Part shown: positions 7,668 through 15,923 of the stretch, piece by piece | Layout: each line of letters starts with the position of its first letter | How positions within the stretch are numbered: position 1 is the stretch's first letter | Program-made: the position numbers and the translations under genes | The notes under the pieces: model-generated | Databases searched by the model: none | Seen by the model: only the letters and a program-made list of their open reading frames with translations | Told to the model about the DNA's origin: nothing | Assembly (NCBI GenBank): GCA_034104265.1 | Contig: JAXEEE010000003.1 | Span: 1-25,071, forward strand | Length of the DNA stretch: 25,071 nucleotides | Source: UBA11524 sp034104265 | GTDB lineage: Bacteria; Bacillota; Clostridia; Christensenellales; Aristaeellaceae | Direction: 5' to 3'

Positions 7668-8864
7668 ATGAAGGTTTTGATTGTCAACGCCGGTTCTTCC
7701 TCCCTGAAGTACCAGCTGGTGGACATGGATGACGAGAGCGTCATCGCCAAGGGCCTGGTGGAGCGCATCAACATCGAGGGCTCCCACCTGAACCAGAAGA
7801 CCCCCGACGGCAAGATCACCGACATCTACCAGGAGATCCCCGACCATGTGTGCGCCACCAAGCTGATGCTGGCGGCCCTGCAGGATCCCGAGAAGGGCGT
7901 CATCAAGTCCGTGGATGAGATCGGCGCAGTGGGCCATCGCGTGCTGCACGGCGGCGAGGAGTTCACCGCCTCCTGCATCATCACCGATGAGGTGAAGGCG
8001 GCCATCCGCAAGTACATCCCCCTGGGCCCCCTGCACAATCCTGCCAACCTGATGGGCATCGAGGCCTGCGAGGCCGTTATGCCCACCACGCCCCAGGTGG
8101 CCGTGTTCGACACTGCCTTCCATCAGACCATGCCCCCCAAGGCCTTCATGTACGGCGTGCCCTATGAGTACTACAAGGATCTGGGCGTGCGCCGCTACGG
8201 CTTCCACGGCACCTCCCACCGCTATGTGAGCAAGCGGGTGTGCGAGTTCCTGGGCGTGGATCCTGTGGGCAAGAAGATCATCATCGCCCACCTGGGCAAC
8301 GGCTCCAGCCTGAGCGCCGTGGTGGATGGCAAGTGCGTGGACACCTCCATGGGCATCACCCCCCTGGAAGGCGTGGTGATGGGTACCCGCTGCGGCTCCT
8401 GCGACCCCGCCGTGGTGCAGTTCATCGCCAACAACGCCCACATGACCGTGGACGAAGTGCTGACCATGATGAACAAGAAGTCCGGCCTGCTGGGCATCTC
8501 CGGCCTGTCCTCCGACATGCGCGACATTGACAAGGCTGCCGACGAGGGCCACGAGCGCGCTGCCCTGGCCCGCGACATGCTGGTCTACGGCATCAAGAAG
8601 TACATCGGCTCCTATGCCGCGGCCATGGGAGGCGTGGACATCATCGCCTTCACCGCCGGCATCGGCGAGAACGGCCCCGAGCTGCGCGAAGCCGTGATGA
8701 AGGACATGGAATTCCTGGGCTGCAAGCTGGATCCTGAGAAGAACAAGGTGCGCGGCAAGGAAACCGTCGTCTCCACCCCGGACAGCAAGGTGACCATCTG
8801 CGTCATCCCCACCAACGAGGAGATCATGATCGCCCGCGATACCCTGGAGCTGGTCAGCAGGTAA
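7668..8864 (+). CDS. ackA: Acetate kinase
   Basis: This 398-residue cytosolic kinase interconverts acetyl phosphate plus ADP and acetate plus ATP, the final ATP-forming step of acetate fermentation. Family landmarks occur in order: NAGSSSLKYQ at residues 7-16, GHRVLHGGE, PLHNPANL, FDTAFHQTMP, GFHGTSHRYV, AHLGNGSS, MGTRCGSCDPA and FTAGIGENGPELR. Length is normal. The usual S/D residues after GTR are replaced here by CGSC; variants with a cysteine at this place occur in Clostridia. AGAAGGAG precedes the ATG. It forms an operon with pduL from the promoter near 7000. Confidence 0.96.
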   Translation: MKVLIVNAGSSSLKYQLVDMDDESVIAKGLVERINIEGSHLNQKTPDGKITDIYQEIPDHVCATKLMLAALQDPEKGVIKSVDEIGAVGHRVLHGGEEFTASCIITDEVKAAIRKYIPLGPLHNPANLMGIEACEAVMPTTPQVAVFDTAFHQTMPPKAFMYGVPYEYYKDLGVRRYGFHGTSHRYVSKRVCEFLGVDPVGKKIIIAHLGNGSSLSAVVDGKCVDTSMGITPLEGVVMGTRCGSCDPAVVQFIANNAHMTVDEVLTMMNKKSGLLGISGLSSDMRDIDKAADEGHERAALARDMLVYGIKKYIGSYAAAMGGVDIIAFTAGIGENGPELREAVMKDMEFLGCKLDPEKNKVRGKETVVSTPDSKVTICVIPTNEEIMIARDTLELVSR

Positions 8865-8865
8865 G

Positions 8866-8885
8866 GCGGGAAAAAAGTTTTCCGC
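8866..8885 (+). terminator. Possible weak terminator after ackA
   Basis: GCGG(G)AAAA and TTTTCCGC form an eight-base stem with one bulged G and a 3-base loop two bases after the ackA stop. There is no T-run after it, so it could equally be a stability hairpin. Confidence 0.3.
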
Positions 8886-8912
8886 AAAGCCGCTTTTACC
8901 GGCAAAATATCG

Positions 8913-8941
8913 TTGACAAACGCCGCGGGAACCGATATAAT
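8913..8941 (+). promoter_or_regulatory. Consensus sigma-A promoter of yceD-rpmF
   Basis: TTGACA (8913-8918), a 17-base spacer and TATAAT (8936-8941) match the sigma-A consensus exactly. Such strength suits the ribosomal protein gene downstream. The leader before the yceD ATG is about 60 bases and holds a small GGGC/GCCC hairpin. Confidence 0.9.
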
Positions 8942-9008
8942 ATCAGGCGGTCACATTTGCTGTGGCGAATTCAAGCATGGGCTTTTCGGCCCGGTTTGAG
9001 GTGAGTGG

Positions 9009-9518
9009 ATGAAGCTGAACGCTACCCCGGCGCTGAAGGATCCCGGTCAGGAATACCCCTTCGAAGGCGAGCAGACCATTGCTCCCCAGGAGATCGGCGG
9101 CGACACGGTCACCTTTGACCCTGCGCAGCTCAAGGGTGTGTATTCCGCCACGGAGGACGGAAGCGTGACGGTGGAAGGCAGCCTTGTCACCACGGCCCAC
9201 GGCACCTGTGCCAACTGTCTGGAGCCCGCCAGCGCGCGGATCGAGGCGGAATTCCGGGAGACCTTCCTGCGGGACGGGAATCCCGAGGATGACGAGATCT
9301 TCGCCTACGAAGGTTATACCCTCGATTTTGAGAAGCTGGCCATGTCCTACGCGCTGCTCAATCTGCCCATGCGCATGCTGTGCAGGGAGGATTGTTCCGG
9401 CCTGTCGGTCGGCCCGGACGACGATGTTTGCTTATGCCAGAAGGAAGCGCCCACGCAGCGCCCTTTTGCGGCATTGCAGCAGCTGTTGACTGAAAAGTCC
9501 AACACAAATGAACAATAA
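9009..9518 (+). CDS. yceD: YceD/DUF177 family protein (23S rRNA accumulation protein)
   Basis: This 169-residue protein belongs to the DUF177 family encoded directly upstream of rpmF in most bacteria. In E. coli the homologue is needed for normal 23S rRNA accumulation; its biochemical role is not settled. The diagnostic central CANCLEP motif is present, followed by a beta-rich acidic section (DDEIFAYEG) and a second cysteine pair in MLCREDCSGL; a last CLC lies near the C-terminus. The cysteines could bind a metal. GAGGTGAG precedes the ATG. The rpmF start lies 43 bases after its stop, and both genes probably share the promoter near 8920. Confidence 0.9.
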   Translation: MKLNATPALKDPGQEYPFEGEQTIAPQEIGGDTVTFDPAQLKGVYSATEDGSVTVEGSLVTTAHGTCANCLEPASARIEAEFRETFLRDGNPEDDEIFAYEGYTLDFEKLAMSYALLNLPMRMLCREDCSGLSVGPDDDVCLCQKEAPTQRPFAALQQLLTEKSNTNEQ

Positions 9519-9561
9519 GGTCAGCAGACCGCTGTCCTATTCAGCATGAGGAGGTGTGAAT

Positions 9562-9753
9562 ATGGCTCTTCCGAAGGGAAAAATTTCTAAGGCTCGCAAG
9601 CACAGCCGCCAGGCCAACTGGAAGCTGTCCCTGCCCGGCATCGTCGAGTGCCCCCAGTGCCATCAGATGAAGCTGGCTCACCGCGTGTGCAAGCACTGCG
9701 GCTACTACAAGGGCGTCCAGGTCGTCAAGAACGACGAGGAGAAGAACGCCTGA
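9562..9753 (+). CDS. rpmF: 50S ribosomal protein L32
   Basis: This 63-residue protein of the large ribosomal subunit begins with MALPKGKISKARKHSRQANW, as in Firmicutes L32. The zinc ribbon is complete, with CPQC and CKHC pairs, so this is the four-cysteine (zinc-binding) form. I set the start at the ATG at 9562; a GTG six bases upstream in frame would overlap the GAGGAGGTG ribosome binding site (from 9549). The C-terminal tail NDEEKNA is acidic and variable in the family. Its stop is TGA, directly followed by a second in-frame stop (TAG). Confidence 0.97.
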   Translation: MALPKGKISKARKHSRQANWKLSLPGIVECPQCHQMKLAHRVCKHCGYYKGVQVVKNDEEKNA

Positions 9754-9787
9754 TAGGTTCCCACCTGAACTGAACATGCTCGCATCA

Positions 9788-10025
9788 GGAAGAGGAGTAC
9801 CCTGCGCGCGCGGCAAGAGAGAGCGGTTCACCGGCTGAAAGACCGCTTCCGGCAGCAAACAGGGGAAGGTCGCTTCTCAGAGCGCCGGGCGAACGGGGCG
9901 GATCCTCCGCCTGCCAGTAGTCCGATGCGGTAGCACCCGTTATCGTGCGCTTGAGGCAGACTCTTTGTTTGCGAAGCAAGGTGGTACCACGGAACGCAGC
10001 TCCGTCCTTCGGGATGGGGCTGCGT
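9788..10025 (+). promoter_or_regulatory. T-box leader, valine type, upstream of the valS operon
   Basis: This RNA leader senses uncharged tRNA. Stem I is visible: AGTA (9796-9799) opposite GAA (9865-9867) around the specifier loop, CCCTG/CAGGG pairing (9800-9804 with 9860-9864), and the AGAGAG element at 9817-9822. The likely specifier is GTC (valine) at 9869-9871, followed by a purine. The T-box core AAGGTGGTACCACGG is at 9977-9991; its TGGT would pair with the ACCA end of tRNA-Val. A terminator hairpin follows. The 338 bases between rpmF and the next gene are almost entirely this element; I see no convincing promoter in the 34 bases ahead of it. When tRNA-Val is uncharged, the antiterminator should form and valS be expressed. 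Confidence 0.88.
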
Positions 10026-10028
10026 TTT
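9992..10028 (+). terminator. T-box attenuator terminator
   Basis: A 15-base stem (9992-10006 with 10011-10025, two G-T pairs) closed by a TTCG tetraloop starts one base after the T-box core. The stem ends in the TTTT of GCGTTTTGC. It competes with the antiterminator that includes the T-box core. Confidence 0.85.
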
Positions 10029-10091
10029 GCATTGTTCATGGTGATGAAGGCATAGCCTGCGCCGTGCTGCACAGCAAGGAGGTGACCCGCA

Positions 10092-10295
10092 TTGTCCTAC
10101 GGTGAGAAGGTTCTGTCCCGGGTGCTCACGCCCGGGATGCTGGTTCTCGTCGTTGGCGCGGTTCTGGTGTATGGCTCGGTGTTCCTGGCGGACAGGATCG
10201 CCCCGGCGAAGAAGGAATTGGTCAATGTCATCATGAAGGCTGTGGGCTGCCTGCTGGCTCTGGTGGGGCTGCTCATGGTCATGGAGTTCATCTGA
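10092..10295 (+). CDS. Small two-helix membrane protein of unknown function (TTG start)
   Basis: This 67-residue protein is encoded between the T-box and valS. AAGGAGGTG (10077-10085) is placed correctly for a TTG start at 10092, and no in-frame ATG is available early enough. Two hydrophobic segments are visible, at about residues 13-34 (TPGMLVLVVGAVLVYGSVFL) and 46-66 (ending LLALVGLLMVMEF), joined by a short basic loop containing PAKKE. This predicts a helical hairpin in the membrane. valS begins 18 bases after its stop, so both genes should be under T-box control. I do not recognise a characterised family; similar short proteins may exist upstream of valS in other Clostridia, but I cannot confirm it here. 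Confidence 0.75.
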   Translation: MSYGEKVLSRVLTPGMLVLVVGAVLVYGSVFLADRIAPAKKELVNVIMKAVGCLLALVGLLMVMEFI

Positions 10296-10313
10296 TGGAG
10301 GAGGATACGTTCT

Positions 10314-13043
10314 ATGGAGAAGAAGCTCTCCGCGCAGGAGATGGATACGAAGTTCAACCCCCAAGCCATTGAGGGCGAAATCTACAAGGAGTGGGAGGCC
10401 TCCGGCGCCTTTGAAGCGCACCGGGTGGAAGGGAAGAAGCCCTTCACCATCGTGATGCCTCCGCCCAACATTACCGGCCAGCTGCACATGGGCCATGCCA
10501 TGGACTGCACCCTGCAGGACTGCGCCATCCGTTATCACCGCATGAAGGGCGATCCTACCCTGTGGCTCCCCGGCACCGACCATGCCGCCATCGCCACGGA
10601 AGTCAAGATTGTGGAAGCCATGCGCAAGGAGGGCCTGACCAAGGAGAGTCTTGGCCGTGAGGGCTTCCTGAAGCGGGCCTGGGCGTGGAAGGACGAATAC
10701 GGCGGACGCATTGTGAACCAGCAGCGGCGCATGGGCGTCAGCTGCGACTGGAGCCGCGAGCGCTTCACCATGGACGAGGGCTGCTCCAGGGCCGTGCGGG
10801 AGACCTTCTGCCGCCTGTATGAGAAGGGCCTGATCTACCGCGGCAACCGCCTGGTGAACTGGTGCCCCGACTGCCAGTCCGCCATTTCCGATGCGGAAGT
10901 GGTGCATAATGAGATGGACGGCCACTTCTGGCATCTGCTGTACCCGGTGAAGGAAACCGGCGAGATGCTGGAGCTGGCCACCACCCGTCCCGAAACCATG
11001 CTGGGCGACACCGCCGTGGCCATCAACCCCAACGATGAGCGCTATGCCCACCTCCACGGCTGCCACGTGATGCTGCCCCTGATCAACAAGGAGATTCCCA
11101 TCGTGTGCGACGAGCATGCGGATATGGAGAAGGGCACCGGCGTGGTGAAGATCACCCCCGCCCATGACCCCAACGACTACGAGGTGGGCGCGCGGCATGA
11201 CCTGCCCCTGGTGCGGGTGTTCACCTACGACGGCCATATGACCGGCCCCGAGGACAAGGCTGCCTGCGACGCGCTGTTCGCCTCCGGCAAGGCCGGCAAG
11301 AACGAGCCCCATGTGCTGGACTGCGGCAAGTACGCCGGCATGACCACCGCCCAGGCCCGCAAGGCCATCGTGGCGGATCTGGAGGCGCTGGGTCTGCTGA
11401 AGTCCATCGAGCCCATCAAGCATGAGGTGGGCGTGTGCTACCGCCACACCAGGACGGTCATCGAGCCCATGGTGTCCAAGCAGTGGTTCGTGGACATGAA
11501 GCCCCTGGCCAAGCCCGCCATTGAGGCTGTGACCAGCGGCAGGACGCAGTTTGTGCCGGAGCGCTTCGCCAAGCAGTACATGAACTGGATGGAGAACATC
11601 CGCGACTGGTGCATCAGCCGTCAGCTGTGGTGGGGCCACCGGATTCCCGTGTGGTACTGCGACGACTGCGACGAAATGATGGTGCGCCGGGAGGATCCCT
11701 GCTGCTGCTCCAGGTGCGGGAGCAAGAACATCCATCAGGACGAGGACGTGCTGGACACCTGGTTCTCCTCCGCCCTGTGGCCCTTCTCCACCCTGGGCTG
11801 GCCCGACAACACCGAGGATCTGAAGTACTTCTATCCCACCGACGTGCTGGTGACCGGCTACGACATCATCACCTTCTGGGTGAGCCGAATGATCACCTGC
11901 GGCGTGGAGGAAATGGGCGAGACGCCCTTCAAGACCGTGCTGATCCACGGCCTGGTGCGCGATGAGCTGGGCCGGAAGATGTCCAAGTCCCTGGGCAACG
12001 GTGTGGATCCCCTGGAGGTCATTGACGAGTACGGCGCGGACGCGCTGCGCTTCTCCCTGGTGATGGGCGTGTCTCCCGGCAACGACACCCGCTACTCCCG
12101 CGAGAAGGTGGAGAGCGCCCGCAACTTCGCCAACAAGGTGTGGAACGCCAGCCGCTTCGTGCTGATGAACGTGGACGCCCGCCGGGAGATCGACCCTGCC
12201 AGCCTGACCCTGGCGGACAAGTGGATCCTGACCCGCTTCCAGGACGCGGCCCGGAGCATCTCCGCCAACATGGAGGAGGGCGAGTTCGGCCTGGCGGCCA
12301 ACCGCATCTACGACTTCGCCTGGAGCGAGTTCTGCGACTGGTACATCGAGATGGCCAAGTCCCGCCTCACCGGAGAGGATCAGGCGGCGAAGGAAGCGGT
12401 GCAGGCGGTGCTGCTCTATGTGCTGGAGGGCCTGCTCAAGCTACTGCACCCCTTCATGCCCTTCCTCACCGAGCAGGTGTACAAGTATCTGCCGGGCAGC
12501 GAGGGCTTCCTGATGCTCAAGGTCTGGCCTGAGGCGAATCCTGCCTTCGACTTCCCCCAGGATGAGGAGAAAATGGCGGGCATCATGGAGATCATCCGCA
12601 CCATCCGCAACCTGCGTGCCGAGATGAACGTGGCCGCCGGCAAGCGCACGCACCTGATGCTGGTGCCCGCCGAGGGCTGGGCCGACACCCTGGCCCATGC
12701 GGACATGTACTTCCGCCGCCTGGCCGGTGCTTCCGCCTCCGAGGTGATCACCGACCGCGCGACCATCACGGGCAAGAATGTGTCCGCCGTGACCAAGGCC
12801 GGCGAGCTGTTCATCCCCCTGGGCGACCTGGTGGACTTCGACAAGGAGATCGCCCGGCTGCAGAAAGAGCTGGATAACGTGCGCAAGGAAATTGCCCGTG
12901 CCGAGGGCAAGCTGGGCAATCCCGGCTTTGTCAGCAAGGCTCCCGCCGCCCTGGTGGAGCAGGAGAAGGCCAAGCTGGCCGACAACCGCACCAAGGTGGG
13001 CGCGCTGGAGAACCGCATCGCTGAACTGAAGGAATCCATGTAA
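10314..13043 (+). CDS. valS: Valyl-tRNA synthetase
   Basis: This 909-residue class I synthetase charges tRNA-Val with valine using ATP. The HIGH-type motif is HMGH (58-61) inside PPPNITGQLHMGHA, and the KMSKS loop is at 555-559. The editing domain lies between them. A zinc-ribbon-like insert with CPDC is seen near residue 184, and a second one, with CDDC followed by CCCSRC, lies before the catalytic core closes. The C-terminal 70 residues form the family's coiled coil (KEIARLQKELDNVRKEIARA), which contacts the tRNA. GGAGGAGG precedes the ATG. It is preceded by a valine-type T-box and a small membrane protein gene. Length is normal for bacterial ValRS. Confidence 0.98.
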   Translation: MEKKLSAQEMDTKFNPQAIEGEIYKEWEASGAFEAHRVEGKKPFTIVMPPPNITGQLHMGHAMDCTLQDCAIRYHRMKGDPTLWLPGTDHAAIATEVKIVEAMRKEGLTKESLGREGFLKRAWAWKDEYGGRIVNQQRRMGVSCDWSRERFTMDEGCSRAVRETFCRLYEKGLIYRGNRLVNWCPDCQSAISDAEVVHNEMDGHFWHLLYPVKETGEMLELATTRPETMLGDTAVAINPNDERYAHLHGCHVMLPLINKEIPIVCDEHADMEKGTGVVKITPAHDPNDYEVGARHDLPLVRVFTYDGHMTGPEDKAACDALFASGKAGKNEPHVLDCGKYAGMTTAQARKAIVADLEALGLLKSIEPIKHEVGVCYRHTRTVIEPMVSKQWFVDMKPLAKPAIEAVTSGRTQFVPERFAKQYMNWMENIRDWCISRQLWWGHRIPVWYCDDCDEMMVRREDPCCCSRCGSKNIHQDEDVLDTWFSSALWPFSTLGWPDNTEDLKYFYPTDVLVTGYDIITFWVSRMITCGVEEMGETPFKTVLIHGLVRDELGRKMSKSLGNGVDPLEVIDEYGADALRFSLVMGVSPGNDTRYSREKVESARNFANKVWNASRFVLMNVDARREIDPASLTLADKWILTRFQDAARSISANMEEGEFGLAANRIYDFAWSEFCDWYIEMAKSRLTGEDQAAKEAVQAVLLYVLEGLLKLLHPFMPFLTEQVYKYLPGSEGFLMLKVWPEANPAFDFPQDEEKMAGIMEIIRTIRNLRAEMNVAAGKRTHLMLVPAEGWADTLAHADMYFRRLAGASASEVITDRATITGKNVSAVTKAGELFIPLGDLVDFDKEIARLQKELDNVRKEIARAEGKLGNPGFVSKAPAALVEQEKAKLADNRTKVGALENRIAELKESM

Positions 13044-13051
13044 AACAGCTC

Positions 13052-13093
13052 TCCGCCCGGAAGGCAGCGGCACATCCGCGCTTTCCGGGCGGA
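13052..13093 (+). terminator. Hairpin after valS, possible terminator
   Basis: A perfect 11-base GC-rich stem (13052-13062 with 13083-13093) encloses a 20-base loop five bases after the valS stop. It is followed by ATTTGAAAC, which is a poor T-run. It may be a weak terminator or a stability hairpin that separates valS from the following gene run. Confidence 0.45.
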
Positions 13094-13115
13094 ATTTGAA
13101 ACACGGGGCAGGAGA

Positions 13116-13661
13116 ATGCGTACCCGGGCAAGAACCATCACGCTGAGGGACGGCAGAACAGCCCTGCTGCGCCCGTCGGAAATCCGCGATGCGCAGGCGT
13201 TGGTGGACAATCTGCGGCAGATGTCGGGGGAGACGCCTTTTCTGCTGCGCACAGCGGAGGAATGCACCATGACCGTCTCCGGGGAGGAGGCGTTTATCAG
13301 GCGCCTGCTGGATTTCCCGCTGGACGTGATGCTGGTGTGTGAAGCAGAGGGCAGCGTCATCGGCAGCTGCTCGCTTTCCCGCCAGCCCTTCAGGAAAACC
13401 TGCCACGGGGCGGAGGTGGCGCTGGCGCTGCTGAAAGCCTGGTGGGGCCTGGGCATCGGCAGGGCCATGCTTTCCGCCATGGAGGAAGAGGCCCGCGCCA
13501 TGGGCGTAGCCCAGCTGGAGTTGGAATACATCGAGGGTAACGACAGGGCTCGCGCGCTGTACGAAAGGCACGGCTTCCGCCCGGCGGGTGAACATCCCAA
13601 TGCCATCCGCCTGGAGGACGGCAGTTTGCGCACCCTCTGCCTGATGCTACGGGAACTGTAA
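13116..13661 (+). CDS. GNAT family N-acetyltransferase
   Basis: This 181-residue protein has a GNAT fold. The acetyl-CoA-binding motif A is visible in ALALLKAWWGLGIGRAML, where WGLGIG fits the Q/RxxGxG/A pattern. The later NDRARALYERHGFRPAGEH motif is typical of GNAT enzymes that acetylate small molecules or protein N-termini. The substrate is not deducible. A GGCAGGAG site precedes the ATG at 13116. It lies between the hairpin after valS and folC, 28 bases upstream of folC, and is the first of four GNAT genes in 3.2 kb. Confidence 0.85.
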   Translation: MRTRARTITLRDGRTALLRPSEIRDAQALVDNLRQMSGETPFLLRTAEECTMTVSGEEAFIRRLLDFPLDVMLVCEAEGSVIGSCSLSRQPFRKTCHGAEVALALLKAWWGLGIGRAMLSAMEEEARAMGVAQLELEYIEGNDRARALYERHGFRPAGEHPNAIRLEDGSLRTLCLMLREL

Positions 13662-13689
13662 GAAACATGTACGGAAGGAAGCGTATGCC

Positions 13690-14970
13690 ATGACCGCGCA
13701 GCAGGTGATTGACGCCATCCACGGCTCCTATGCCCTGGGCAGCAAGCGTGGCCTGAGGAATGTGCTGGATCTGGTGGACGCGCTGTGCCCTCAGCGGCGG
13801 GTTCCCGTCATTCACGTGGCGGGCACCAACGGCAAGGGCAGCATCTGCGCCATGCTGGAGTCCATCCTGCGCCATGGGGGGTATCATACGGGGCTGTACA
13901 CCTCGCCCTTCCTGCAGGCGTACCAGGAGCGCATCCGGGTGGACGGCCTGCCCCTGTCGGATGAGCTGCTTGTCCGCTACGGCGAGCCGCTGGTAGCGGC
14001 ATCCGAGCGTCTGAAGGTCGAGGACGACTGCTTCGCCACGCCCTTTGAGTTGGGTACGGCCCTGGCTGCCTCCGTGTTCGAGGGGGAGCAGGTGGACTTC
14101 GCCATTGTGGAGGTGGGCATGGGCGGCAGGCTTGACCCCACCAACTTCGTCAGCCCCTGCGTGTGCGCCATTGCCGCCATCGGGCTGGATCACATGGCCT
14201 TCCTGGGGGACACGCTGCCCGCCATCGCGGCGGAGAAGGCGGGCATCATCAAGCCCGGTGTGCCGGTGGTGTGCCATCCCGCGGAGGATGACGTAGCTGC
14301 CGTGTTCGCCGATGCGGCGGAAGCCGTCCATGCGCCGCTGCGACAGATGCGGCGTGACATGATCCTCCGCAGCGAATGCGATGAGCGTGGCTCCCGGGCG
14401 ACCTTCCGGCTGAAAAACACCTGGGAGGACATGATCATTCCTCTGCCCGGCGAGCATCAGCTGACCAACGCGCTGACTGTGTTGGGGGCGGTGGAAGCCC
14501 TGCGGGATCAGGGCTATGACATCCCCGACGAGGCCGTGCGACAAGGCATGACCGCCACCCGCTGGCCCGCCAGGCTGGAATGGTGCGGCAATATCCTGAT
14601 TGACGGGGCGCACAATCCCCAGGGCCTGCAGGCGCTGAGCTGCTTTGTGCACCGGCACCTGCAGGACAGGCGGCGGGCGCTGCTCACCGGCGTGCTGGCG
14701 GACAAGATTCAGCCGGAGCTGCTGACGCTGCTGGCGGACCTGGCGGAGGACATCGTCACCGTCACACCGGACAACCCCCGGGCCATGGAGGCAGCGGAGC
14801 TGGCGCAGCGGCTGAATGCCTGCGGTGGGCATGCATCGGCTGCGGCCTCGCTGGAGGAGGGCTTGCAGCAGGCCCGCGCCCTGGCCGGGGATGAAGGCAT
14901 TGTCGTTGCTGCCGGGTCGCTGTACTTCGCCGGAAGCCTGCGGACGCTGCTGGGCCTTGGTTGGCGGTAA
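13690..14970 (+). CDS. folC: Folylpolyglutamate synthase / dihydrofolate synthase
   Basis: This 426-residue Mur-ligase-like enzyme adds glutamate to folates (and probably to dihydropteroate) with ATP. The P-loop is GTNGKGS at residues 45-51. YTSPFLQAYQERIRVDG and EVGMGGRLDPTN are the family's folate-loop and catalytic-region signatures, and DGAHNPQGLQAL begins the C-terminal domain. Length is normal. GGAAGG sits before the ATG at 13690. No other folate gene is nearby; it is flanked on both sides by GNAT acetyltransferase genes, an arrangement that says little about function. The next gene starts 6-12 bases after the stop. Confidence 0.95.
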   Translation: MTAQQVIDAIHGSYALGSKRGLRNVLDLVDALCPQRRVPVIHVAGTNGKGSICAMLESILRHGGYHTGLYTSPFLQAYQERIRVDGLPLSDELLVRYGEPLVAASERLKVEDDCFATPFELGTALAASVFEGEQVDFAIVEVGMGGRLDPTNFVSPCVCAIAAIGLDHMAFLGDTLPAIAAEKAGIIKPGVPVVCHPAEDDVAAVFADAAEAVHAPLRQMRRDMILRSECDERGSRATFRLKNTWEDMIIPLPGEHQLTNALTVLGAVEALRDQGYDIPDEAVRQGMTATRWPARLEWCGNILIDGAHNPQGLQALSCFVHRHLQDRRRALLTGVLADKIQPELLTLLADLAEDIVTVTPDNPRAMEAAELAQRLNACGGHASAAASLEEGLQQARALAGDEGIVVAAGSLYFAGSLRTLLGLGWR

Positions 14971-14982
14971 GGGGGAATGCCC

Positions 14983-15390
14983 ATGATACGCGCTGCAACC
15001 CAAAGCGACCTGCCCTGGCTTAAGGAGCATGACCGGCACATCGGGGAGGATGAACTGCGGGAGTCCGTCCGGCGGGGAAGGATCCTGCTGGCGGAGCAGG
15101 ACGGGCAGATCATCGGCTGGCTGCGGTGGAGCCTGTTCTGGGACGAGATTCCCTTCATGAACATGCTGTACCTGCTGGAGGGCTTCCGCCGCCAGGGCCT
15201 GGGGCGTGCGCTCGTCAGCCGCTGGGAGGAGGACATGCGCCGTCAGGGGCATCGCCGGGTAATGACCTCCAGCCAGGCCAACGAGGAGGGCCAGCACTTC
15301 TACCGCCGCCTGGGCTATCAGGACGCGGGTGCGCTGCTGCTGCCCGGCGAGCCGCTGGAAATCATCTTCCTGAAGGAGCTTGCGCCTTGA
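14983..15390 (+). CDS. GNAT family N-acetyltransferase
   Basis: This compact GNAT enzyme has about 135 residues. It begins MIRAATQSDLPWL, the usual first strand and helix of the fold. Motif A is EGFRRQGLGRALVSRWEEDM, with RRQGLG binding the acetyl-CoA pyrophosphate. QANEEGQHFYRRLGYQDAG is motif B. AAGGGGGA lies at a better distance from the ATG at 14983 than from the in-frame ATG at 14977, so I prefer the former; the difference is two residues. Its TGA stop overlaps the TTG start of the next GNAT gene. The substrate is unknown. Confidence 0.85.
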   Translation: MIRAATQSDLPWLKEHDRHIGEDELRESVRRGRILLAEQDGQIIGWLRWSLFWDEIPFMNMLYLLEGFRRQGLGRALVSRWEEDMRRQGHRRVMTSSQANEEGQHFYRRLGYQDAGALLLPGEPLEIIFLKELAP

Positions 15391-15923
15391 CGCACGATGT
15401 ACGCATTCGCTCCATGCGGCAAAGCGATGCAGCTTTCTTCACTGAGGCCGAGCGCACTTAGGGCTGGCATACGGAGGAGGAGAAGTTCCTCCTGCGCCTG
15501 CGGGATCAGGAGGAGGGCCGGGCTGTCGCGCTGGTGGCCGAGTGCGATGGCGAACCGGCAGGCTACATTCACGTGTACCCGGACGCCCAGGAGGGCCCCT
15601 TCGCGGGACGGGGCTGGCCGGAAATCGTGGACTTCGCGGTGCTGGAGAAGTTCCGCAGCAGGGGAATCGGGCGTATGCTGATGGATGCGGCGGAAGCCGC
15701 GGCTTCCCGATATGCCGATACGGTGTACCTGGGCGTTGGCCTGCACAGCGGCTATGGCGCGGCGCAGCGGATGTACATCCGGCGGGGTTATATGCCGGAC
15801 GGTTCCGGCGTGTGGTACGGCAATCGGCCCTGCCCGCCCTACGCGCCCTGCTGCAATGATGACGAGCTTGTCCTGTACCTGTACAGGCGGCTGAAGGAGG
15901 AGCAGGATGACGCTGCACGCTGA
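15387..15923 (+). pseudogene. GNAT family acetyltransferase interrupted by an in-frame TAG
   Basis: The frame starts at TTG 15387 with AAGGAG eight bases upstream and would give about 178 residues. It is broken at codon 25 by TAG (15459-15461), within AERT-stop-GWHTEEEKF. After the stop the same frame continues as a complete GNAT: VALVAECDGEPAGYIHVYPD, a motif A with RSRGIGRMLMDAAEA, and an end rich in P and C (GVWYGNRPCPPYAPCC). Relatives, as I remember them, read AQGWH at this point, so CAG to TAG at a glutamine codon is the simplest change. The nearest restart is a GTG at 15534, which would lose the N-terminal strands. It is either a recent nonsense mutant, a sequencing error or a recoded stop. 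The end overlaps the next gene by 17 bases. Confidence 0.8.

Noticed and set aside
15459..15461. TAG as selenocysteine- or pyrrolysine-type recoding
   Set aside because: Selenocysteine uses TGA. Pyrrolysine would need pyl genes, none of which is seen, and GNAT enzymes have no known need for it. Glutamine read-through remains possible but unproven.
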